From: Nymphalis io
Lineage: Eukaryota; Arthropoda; Insecta; Lepidoptera; Nymphalidae
Direction: 5' to 3'
DNA: 64,000 nucleotides
NCBI RefSeq assembly: GCF_905147045.1
Contig: NC_065895.1
Coordinates: 4,035,001-4,099,000, forward strand
Made by a program: the position numbers and the translations under genes. This document shows positions 55,594 to 64,000 of this stretch, piece by piece. Position 1 is the first letter of the stretch. Each line of letters begins with the position of its first letter. Below the pieces are notes generated by a model. The model was not told the DNA's origin. It did no database searches and saw nothing but the letters and a program-made list of their open reading frames with translations.

Positions 55594-55973
55594 CAATCAA
55601 TCAATCAATCAACAGCCAATCATTGTCCACTGCTGAACATAGGCCTCTCCCAAGGTGCGCCAAAGCTCCCTGTCCTCCGTGAACCGGTGATTTTTAGCAC
55701 CCCCTGCCCTGCCGATACCGCGACCGCTACCTTGGTCAGGCCTAGCGGGCTTGCCAGTAACTGGGGGCCTTTTTTTGGGCACATCTGCCATTAAGGAGGG
55801 TTTGCCCATACTCGCCGCGCTGAGCAGGCGTGTTGGCGAGCGCAGTATGGGGGTAAGATGTTTATGGGCGGGACGCTGCTGCCCATCCCTCCTTTCCCCG
55901 TCCCTCAGTCGCCTCTTATGACACCCACGGGATGAGATTGGGGGAGTACTATTCTAAGCCGGTACTCCACGGC
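55594..55973 (-). mobile_element. Internally deleted RTE-like element (380 bp)
   Basis: On the minus strand it starts GCCGTGGAGTACCGGCTTAG and CCCGTGGGTGTCATAAGAGG, CGACTGAGGG, which I recognise as 5' sequence of common lepidopteran RTE-type LINEs. A frame from 55809 (MGKPSLMADVPKKRPPVTGK onwards) then ends EDRELWRTLGEAYVQQWTMI, the C-terminus of RTE endonuclease/reverse transcriptases. A TTGA repeat tail closes it. Endonuclease and RT are absent, so 5' and 3' ends have been joined. It is flanked by a perfect 14-bp duplication, so this short form itself inserted here, presumably with a full-length element's enzyme. Confidence 0.8.
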
Positions 55974-55987
55974 ACTTTTTTTTATAT
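55974..55987. repeat. Target-site duplication, right copy (RTE-like element)
   Basis: ACTTTTTTTTATAT, second copy. The A/T-rich word could partly match by chance, but 14 of 14 at the exact element edges is persuasive. Confidence 0.85.
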
Positions 55988-58794
55988 GTAAATTTTAAAT
56001 AGAAATACTGTGATTTTGACGTAGTTGATAAACTTCAAAGTATAGTCATGAGTGAGACTTGTACTTTGAGCACAGATGTCCGTAGAGATATAGGTAGGCA
56101 TGTGGGAATTATACCGTATTTCTTGTTCAAAAAGCATCACAACCGTCGCTTCTACTTTTATCAAAGTCTCTCGAATAAATCATAGCGATGGAGACCTGAT
56201 GGGCTGCTGCTAGTTTTCTATGAATGTGCTCTATTCCTGGATACTACATGATATGGTCTCATGTCAGAAAATTTGCAATAAAAACGGATACTACACCAGA
56301 GGCAGCAGATAATACGGTAGAAAAGCAACGGAAATATTCATAAATCAAACCAAATTATATAAGTGTGTCATTTCCTTTTATAAGCGCCTTGGAATGTTAA
56401 TACAAAAAAAAATCAACAATCCGCTTGTATCTGTCAGTTGAGGATAGTTCAAAATGTAAAATCATTGGTCTTAATGTTCTATATTATACCAACCAAACCA
56501 AATAATAAATATCGGCTTTTTAGGCCGGCAGCTTTTACATTTTCAAAGTAATATACAATATAATTTACCACATGGTCTTATGTTGCAGAAGTAACCAAGA
56601 AGATAAAACATGAAGGAGAGTTTGAAATATAATATTAAGCACTATAATATTATAGTATATATATATATATATATAGAAAATAACTCTATATATTTAGTAG
56701 CTCACTTCAATCTAATCTCTCTAGAAGTTTAATAGGAAATAAGGCATAGACACATCTATTTGCAACGGTAATAATACGCCCCATTGAAACAGAATCGGTA
56801 CTATTAAGCCAAATGATCCATTTAAATCTTAGATGTACACCTGTTTAGATTCATGTAAATATGTAAATATATAATAGCTCAACTATACTTATGTAAATTT
56901 GTGAATATTTTTGTGTTTTTATATATGTAACTACAAAAAAAAAATTGATTTGTATTTATAAACAAAATTTCTTTGTTCGTCATCAGCACCAAAAAGTATG
57001 TACCAAAATTTTTGTCCAATCGGTTTGGTTGAACTCATTAACATTTAGTTTTAAGATTAAACTTATAAATACACCAAATGAAGACAAAATCGTGTAAAAG
57101 TTTTAAAAATATTGACTACAACGGATATTGCTTTAAATTTAACGGAATCCGTATTTATTATCGTAAATCTTTTATGATAGGAATAAAATTGCATGTAGCA
57201 TAAAATGTACAAAGCGAAGACGATAATGATATTGTGAATTTCCTCTACTAGTTTCTACAAAACGATAATATCTGCATACTCCATCCTTTTTAAGAATACC
57301 TAGCACTTGCAATTTTGCTGGCCTCTTAGGTTTAGTAGTAATATAAGCTTTAAATGCTGATAAGGTACTGAGGCCTGAGACCGCGTGATGGCAAAAAAAA
57401 ATTTTGTCAAAAATTTCTCAAAAAATACCAAATTATTATTGAATTAGAGAATAAATAAATGTTATTTTTTGAAAAAGACAACGAAGCTATCTTCTCAGCT
57501 CTACCAGCAAATGGATCCTCATAAAATTCAAACCGGAACACAGTAACAGAAAGTATTACTTTAAAATAGGTGGCACCGACCTAGAAAATCAAGTACACAA
57601 CCTTACTAGAGTTTGTAAAAATCAAACTAAAAACAAAACAGGCGTTTATTTACGCCGCAAATGTAGTTAGTTCTTGATTAAGTTAGAAGGATTATAAAAT
57701 TTCTAATAATAAAAAATGCTTTACATTTCGTAATGTCAAATAACAATTATTCAGATCAGAAAAACTCCATGTCATAACACTTATCACAGAGATTATCTAA
57801 AAAGGCAAATTAAGACAGACGCCGACACGCGAGTTAGCGTGCAAGATGTTCCGCGTGTTACCTTGAGCAAGCAGGCGGAAGTAGATGTTGCGTCTACCAT
57901 TTCATAAATATATCTTCACTTTGTCTGCATTGCACCGTTATTATTTATATGGATCGCTCTTTTCTAAGCGATATGGGCGATATCGCTTCGTCTTTTTCGT
58001 GGAACATAAGATAATTAATTTTCACATGCATTCTTTGAATTGATAGGTTTGTTACGGCTTCGCATGTACATCATCATCAGACGATAATATACAGGAACAT
58101 TTACGTGAGTGATTCTACACTCTATGTCAAATTACGTTACAAAGGTTATCGTGTATCAAGGATTGTTAAGTATTTGGTTCAATAGTAACTTAAAAAGTAA
58201 ATAAACAAACCAAAACCTATACCACTAAATTGCTTTAAATTGTTTTTAAGCATCGATCATTTAAGACCGAATGTTTATAGGTTGGCATCAAACATTTCAC
58301 CACTACACTCAGACGCATAACCTCATTGGCAAAACGCCTCAAGCAAAATAGTTGAAATGCAGCTTCGAGTCCTACCGTGTCGCAATTTTTGATAAAACTT
58401 TCAAATTAATCTATTATATTTTAACAAAGGGTAATTAAATTTAAGTACAATAATAGTAATCGACGGATAATGCTTAAATTTAATGATTAAGTTAAAAATA
58501 AATAATAATAAATAAATTAAAAAGATAATTTATATCGGCAGAACCCCGCAAGAAATCTGCTAGCTCCATCTGTAATACAATTTTTTTCCAGAAGAAGCTG
58601 GTGAAGCGGGACCAGAAAAGGCTGATCTTAAAAGGTAAGCCGTCATCCTAATGTCACAAGATGTATAAACCTCTTATGTCCCGTTTTAAGTGACCCTGAG
58701 AGGAATAGCAGCCAGAACGGCTTTGCACTGACGAACGCACTAGCTGAGGAGAGTTGAAATGTTTTAGTAAAGTGAAAACCCGTATTCTTATTCC
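55988..58794. other. AT-rich DNA with small fragments, no gene seen
   Basis: A TA run at about 56655-56675. An S1-like scrap near 57520-57585 (CAAACCGGAACACAGTAACA...GGTGGCACCGACC). A short palindrome AAGCGATAT-GGGCG-ATATCGCTT at 57966-57988. 58540-58780 is somewhat GC-richer (GAAGAAGCTGGTGAAGCGGG) but not identified. No gene seen. Confidence 0.4.
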
Positions 58795-58925
58795 TCTATG
58801 AGGACTTTTTAAAGAGGAGGAAATTCTAAATAACACACAACTCTAGTGCGAGTTGGTGGAAAAACGTGTGGCAAAATATTACTTGACTGTCGCAGGTCTC
58901 GTCAAGATGTTTTTCTTCTATTCTT
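58795..58925 (-). mobile_element. S2 SINE fragment, diverged
   Basis: Reverse complement of S2: TTTTTAAAGAGGAGGAAATT, GTGCGAGTTGGTGGAAAAAC, GTGTGGCAAAATATTACTTG, GCAGGTCTCGTCAAGATGTT. Confidence 0.65.
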
Positions 58926-59994
58926 TAACAAACCCTTCTTTAATACAAGCAAGCTTAAATTTAATGATTAAGTTAAAAATAAATATTAATTATATAATTC
59001 TTAAAGTGGATATGACAATATTTTGAGCATCAGTATCAAACCACGACTTAAGCATCATGGGACGACCGATATATCGCTAAGCTATTGAAGGTATGTTACC
59101 TAAAAAGTAAAATTACTCAACAACAGCAATTTACATTTTTTCAACTGTTTCTTTTTTGTAATTAATTGTAGATACGCAGTTCGCATTCTCATTACTATAC
59201 ACGCATATATAATTTTCAACATAATAACTAATTATTATTGTATACGGCTTTAGTTATTAACTATTATGCAAAATGTGTAGTATGTATTATTATAATATAA
59301 TCAAGTTAATTCTTAGAAAGCAACTAGAGCAACGCTTACAATTTTCTTAATAGAATTACAAAAGAATGTTTCATTATCATTAAGTGACTGTATTTTTATG
59401 AATGAGGATTTTTTACTATGGTTTGAAATCGACCAAAGTACATCGTTCATTATTATACTTCTTACAGTGGCAATGTCTATGGACAAATGTGTTAGATAAG
59501 GTGGCTTATTTATTTGAAAATACAAAAACTAAATTAAAGTAGACTTTTTAAAAACAATAAGACGACGGTTATTAAAGATGAAGCTAGAAAATCGATCACT
59601 TAACTTTTAAAATGTAAGTTGTTAAATTAGAGATACGAGTACGTGCTCTAACTTTAGACCAATTCGAATATTTTTTTCTTTTGATTCGATTATTGTAGAT
59701 ACTATTTATATATTTTGTGGCTTCAACCACAAGGAGTGGCCATGAGCAGTGGCCTTGAGCAACAACCAATCTGACAATCTATAGGCAACTTGCTCAACAT
59801 CTGTGTAAAACAGGAAATCATCTTTAAAACGTGTAACACGTCGTTAGTCCTGCACTTGCACTTTTTAATTTTTTTCTTATAATTTTGTATTTACAAAAAA
59901 AATACATAGATAATTATATTCTATTGTCATTTTATAGAACAGAAAGAAGTATAAGCTAGCTTTAATATAAATTAAATAAATTTCTAGTCTTAGA
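58926..59994. other. AT-rich DNA, trace of S1
   Basis: CTTCTTACAGTGGCAATGTC with TATGGAC near 59458-59484 is a small S1-like scrap. Nothing else is recognisable. Confidence 0.4.
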
Positions 59995-60165
59995 CAAAGC
60001 AAGCTTTGTGTGAGCCCGACTGTGTAGCTACCACCCACTCATCAGATATTCTATGCCACAATAAAGCAATACTTAGTAATGTTGCATCCCTATTTGAAGG
60101 ATGAGTGAGCCGGTGTAACTAAAGGCACAAAGGACATCACATCTTCGTTTCCAAGGTTGGTTGGC
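59995..60165 (+). mobile_element. S1 SINE, 5' half
   Basis: AAGCAAGCTTTGTGTGAGCC, GTAGCTACCACCCACTCATC, AGATATTCTATGCCACAAT, GATGAGTGAGCCGGTGTAAC, CACATCTTCGTTTCCAAGGT. Confidence 0.88.
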
Positions 60166-62731
60166 TTCGTGAGAGGACAAGATTACTTTGAAAGCAACTT
60201 AATACCTTTTGGTTAAAATTTATTTGCAATTTTCTTAGAGATTTGTAAAACGATGTGCCCAAGCGTATTATTATAACCATAATTAACATTTTCTTAGAAA
60301 GCGCAATTTTTTTTTCGTACAATGTTTTATTATTAGAAAATCTAATGAACCGTTTACACCGACTAAATACTTTCCTACTATGTAATTCTAGTTTGTATTA
60401 AGTTACGTCATAATGAAGTCACGTTGCATCAACCGGACGTATACGTGTTACGGCAAGACACGCCACGCCTACAAAAAGTCATTAAACACTTATCAATATC
60501 TAATTGTAATCAAAATTAGAGCAACTGATAGCAAATTTCTAACTAAATTCAAATTGTTTCTAAATAATAGTTAGAAAGAAGTATCAACTCTAGACATTTA
60601 AAACTCGATGAACTCAAGGTACTTTACCTTAACTTATTTGATTAAAGCTTAATTTTTTTGGAAGTTTGCGAAAAGTCAATACCGATAGCTACAAAAGTGC
60701 ATATGAATATCTTCTTAAAGATTATAAAATATATTAGAAAGTAATGGCGAAAAAATAGCGCACTATGTAATTATTTATTTACAATAAACAAGTGTCAATT
60801 TTTGATCAAAATTTTAATGAGAAACATTCAAAACACAATAAGACAGACATTCAAAAAGTGTTCCACCCAAAATATTTAGAAAGCAGTCTGTCTCGTTTAA
60901 CATATTTCAATACATATAAAAATTGAATCATATACAATATAAATATTTGAATAAAAATAATAAAAACTTTGACGAGTTCTTAAAAATAATATAAATCAAT
61001 ATCATTAAAGGTTTATTAGTATTAGAAACTTATGTTAGAGATTTGCATTAACAATTCCTCAAAAGTTCTATTTTTATACTGTAATAAAATAGAATGGTCT
61101 TATTTTATTAAATCTGACTGCCAGTGAGCATTAGGGACCATTTTTCATTTTAACGCTGAGTTTTAGAATAAATTTATAGCAGCACATTACTCGAAAAAGA
61201 GTCGTTACTTTGCTCTTCCTTTTCTTTAATCTAGTACTTATTCTACTACAATCAATGTAAAAAATAAACGTAACTACATATACCTTACATTAAATAGCTA
61301 TTATGAATTAAATTATTTTTTATAAGTTGATTTTCAAAGTCCATAATAAAAATATTTAAACTGTTTTTTGACAATATAATATTTCTTAAAACTTACCTAA
61401 AAACTTACCTAAAAATAAAACATATCTTACAGCTGTATTATATACTAGTCCCAACTACGATTTTATCTAGTGCTGTTTTTATTTAATCATTGACATATAC
61501 GAGCATACAAACATTCGCCTACCGATATACTCTCCCGTACTGTTAATACAACACACCCAACGAATTATTATGCGTTCATTTTAATATCTCGTAATATTTC
61601 TTATATTTAGCATTGTTCCTCTATGTGTATAATTATCAATATGTTATTTATTTTAATAAGGATGAATCCCTTGTGACAGTTAAATTAAACTATAATTACT
61701 ACAATTGTCTCTATTTTATAACAAGTGAAACTAGATAAAACTTGACAAACAAACATCGCCCCTTACGCATACAAGTGTGAACATTTATTCAACGCACGTT
61801 ACAGAAAATAATTCCTTAACGAGAACAGTATTAATAGTTGACAAAAGTAATAAACACAGCATGTAATATGGCGAAGGGAAGATCCAATCTGAAATGAAAG
61901 CTGTAGGCGGTCGCAACCCAACTGTGATTTGAATTAAACTAAGTTAATAGTGGACACGTAATGAAACTACGAAAGAGCTGTGTTGATTCGTCTTATATAA
62001 TAAAATGTATATTAAGTAGTAGCAGTCGAATAACAACGGACTTGCCTTTATTGCTAATATTCAAATTGTATTTTTAAGCTGATTGTTAATCTTCTGTAAG
62101 TGGGGTGAAATTACGTAGAGATCAGGATAGAAACTGCGAGTTTCAAATTGAAAACAAAAAATTTGAAAGCAATCGTTAAATTTAAGGCTTTTGACCTAAA
62201 TAAAATTTATAACAAAAAATAGCTTTTAAAATTATTGTATAAAATACTGAGATCCGTAAAACTTAGGTATTCCGTGTTATGTGCTGACAAGGGTCTGATC
62301 ATTCCAATATATCAAGCTTGACACAATTTGAAAATGACAAAGTTAGTCCTGTGTACAATTCTTGCTCATTCTAAAAAAAAAACAGAAAAAATATTTACTC
62401 TGTTTTATTTGTATTTATTACTGAAATTGATATCATACTATCAATCGAGTCATTAATGAATTAGCTGCAAATATATATATTTTTTAAATTAGCAACATTA
62501 TTTAAAAGTATAATTAAATTTTACTCATCCTTCAATGTACTATGTTTGATAATTATATACCTTATATTTCAATCCGTACAATTTATACATAATTATAACG
62601 AAACAACTTATTAAAATAGTTTCACACAATATAATACGTCAATTAACACAAAGTCTATGATTAAAAATGCTTTATCGTGAAACAGGTTGTTTTAAAAAAC
62701 ATTTAATTTTCTTAGCGTATTAAGGCATACC
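60166..62731. other. AT-rich DNA, no gene seen
   Basis: The longest featureless stretch apart from the start of the window. 60405-60480 is slightly GC-richer (CCGGACGTATACGTGTTACG) and unassigned. Confidence 0.45.
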
Positions 62732-62922
62732 TTTTTTTTTACGCTGGAAAAACGCGTTACGCGTTTCCCCCACAGGAACAGTGGGGGTATGGTGGAATCG
62801 CCGGTGTCCAAAGCGCCGAGTACGCCCCGAACATCGGAATACCCACAAAAAACCAGCGGTACCCTTTCCGTCTTGACGAGGAACGCCACGGGATCGCTTT
62901 CGCATGCTATCGTGACGCTCTG
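62732..62922 (-). mobile_element. LINE-R 3' UTR fragment
   Basis: The minus strand reads CGTCACGATAGCATGCGAAA, GCGATCCCGTGGCGTTCCTC, then CCGGCGATTCCACCATACCC and GGGGGAAACGCGTAACGCG, ending in a run of nine A. The first part matches the 3' UTR of LINE-R copy 2 (11240-11275). All coding sequence is lost. The 62720-62905 open frames are not genes. Confidence 0.75.
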
Positions 62923-63031
62923 ATATTAATACATAATATAAACCTAATACTCAATACAACAATCAAAAATTGTGAATTTTGTATTACTTGATTTTCTGTC
63001 TATGTATTTGACTAAATTGACTTTTTAAATG

Positions 63032-64000
63032 AAAAGGTAGAAGGCACAGAAGTCTTCTCTCCAAGCTACCGGCATATGGTCTGCCTGCTCAGCTATGCAC
63101 CTGGATTGCCAGCTTCCTACACAAGCGTAGCCTTCGTGTTTTAGTAGATGGTTGCGCTTCACAATTCTATGTAGTGAATGCTGGGGTCCCCCAGGGATCT
63201 GTGCTATCTCCCACACTCTTTCATTTGCATATCAATGATATGCTCTCCCTTGGGAACATACATTGCTATGCAGGTGATAGTACAGTGCATGATGGATACC
63301 ACGGACGCGCAGTGGCTGGGCGGGCGGAAACTGAGGAGAGGCGGGAGAATCTTGTCATTTAACTCGATAGGACGTTAGATCTCATCGCCAAATGGGGCTC
63401 TGATAATCTTGTTGAGTTTAATGCCAAGAAAACACAGGTATGCGCTCTCACGGCGAAAAAGTCAACATTTTCCCCTCTTCCCTCCCTCTGTGGTACTCCG
63501 CTGGTGATGCAAAGCAAAATCGCCATGCTGGGGATTGACGTTCGCTGCGACCTTAGTCCAAGGGATTACATCGAGGCTGTTATAAAAACAGCTTCACGGA
63601 AACTCGGAGTTCTGAACAAGGTGCGGCGCTTTTTCACGCCACAACAACTGTGCCTGCTGTACAAAACACAGGTACGGTCTTGCGTGGAATATTGCTCGCA
63701 CCTTTGGGATGGCTCCGCTAAGTACCTACTTGAGGCCTTGGACCGGTTGCAGCGACGTGCCGTACGCATTATTGGCGACGTAAAGGTCACAAACACCCTT
63801 GAACCTTTACAATTGCGTCGTGAGATAGCAGCACTGAGCGCTTTCTATCGACTGTATCACGGCGAGTGCTCTGAGCAATTATTCTCTCTAATTCCTGCTT
63901 CCCCCTTCCTTCTTAAGTCCACGCGAGCTGGTTCTCGATGTCACCGCCTAACTGTGACATCAATTCCATCGCGAACAAAGAAATTTGGCAACTCCTTTCT
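63032..64000 (+). pseudogene. LINE-J copy 4: RT fragment, runs off the window
   Basis: Starts near the codons for LLSKLPAYGLPAQLC-type sequence (GCACAGAAGTCTTCTCTCCA), close to the 5' limit of copy 1. It contains NAGVPQGSVLSPTLFHLHIN and the C-terminal blocks as in copy 2. The catalytic box reads CYAGDSTVH: the first Asp of YADD is changed to Gly (GGTGAT). A TAA at about 63360-63362 replaces the Glu codon in NLVIELDRT. The reading is otherwise close to copies 1 and 2 and continues past the window edge within FGNSFL. Confidence 0.9.

Noticed and set aside
55534..55794. Plus-strand 86-codon frame
   Set aside because: Antisense shadow of the deleted RTE-like element, whose minus-strand frame has the recognisable C-terminus.

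Overview
The window reads as nuclear, gene-poor DNA from a butterfly or moth (Lepidoptera). It is strongly AT-rich, has no bacterial-style gene packing, and most of its structure is dispersed repeats of kinds common in lepidopteran genomes: short SINEs with tRNA-like heads, 5'-truncated non-LTR retrotransposons (LINEs), a shrunken mariner transposon and Helitron-like ends. I read the order from these repeat types, not from any host gene. A nymphalid butterfly is plausible but not shown. No convincing host gene, rRNA, functional tRNA or CRISPR array is visible. || For reference I label the repeat families. S1 is a poly(A)-tailed SINE, about 335 bp when full length, with roughly 20 copies or fragments. 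S2 is a tRNA-headed SINE ending in a short TAC(G/T)G-like repeat, with roughly 15 copies. S3 and S4 are tRNA-headed SINEs ending in ATT repeats. S5 is a tRNA-headed SINE seen once. LINE-J is a jockey/CR1-like LINE with four copies. LINE-R is a GC-rich R1-clade LINE with one large and three small copies. RTE-like pieces occur twice. || Layout. 1-2.5 kb is plain AT-rich DNA. At 2.5-3.5 kb an S1 SINE is fused to LINE-J copy 1. At 4.7-8.3 kb a degraded RTE-like LINE (minus strand) is split by a 3.0 kb LINE-R copy flanked by a 14-bp target duplication. 10-15.2 kb is SINE-rich and holds a second LINE-R fragment that landed inside an S1 SINE. 18.7-19.1 kb is a mariner remnant with terminal inverted repeats and a recognisable transposase N-terminus. 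20-38 kb is AT-rich with scattered SINEs, including S1 nested in S2 near 26 kb. 38.8-41.1 kb holds a Helitron-like end, an S3 SINE, LINE-J copy 2 and another LINE C-terminus. 42.1-42.7 kb is a degenerate tandem array. 46.1-46.8 kb is LINE-J copy 3 inside an S2 SINE. 47.3-47.8 kb has a foldback built on an S2 copy. 55.6-56.0 kb is an internally deleted RTE-like element with a perfect 14-bp target duplication. 62.7 kb is a LINE-R 3' end, and 63.0-64.0 kb is LINE-J copy 4, which runs off the window. || All reverse-transcriptase copies are broken (truncation, nonsense codons, frameshifts, damaged catalytic motif), so nothing here should be autonomous. The SINEs must have depended on LINE machinery supplied in trans. 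S1 and LINE-J share a 19-nt motif near their 3' ends, which suggests a SINE/LINE partnership. The most noteworthy points are the nested insertions, the junction microhomologies between LINEs and SINEs, two nearly perfect long inverted repeats (37.25 and 47.48 kb), the tandem array at 42 kb, and two small unexplained open frames near 18.3 and 20.1 kb.
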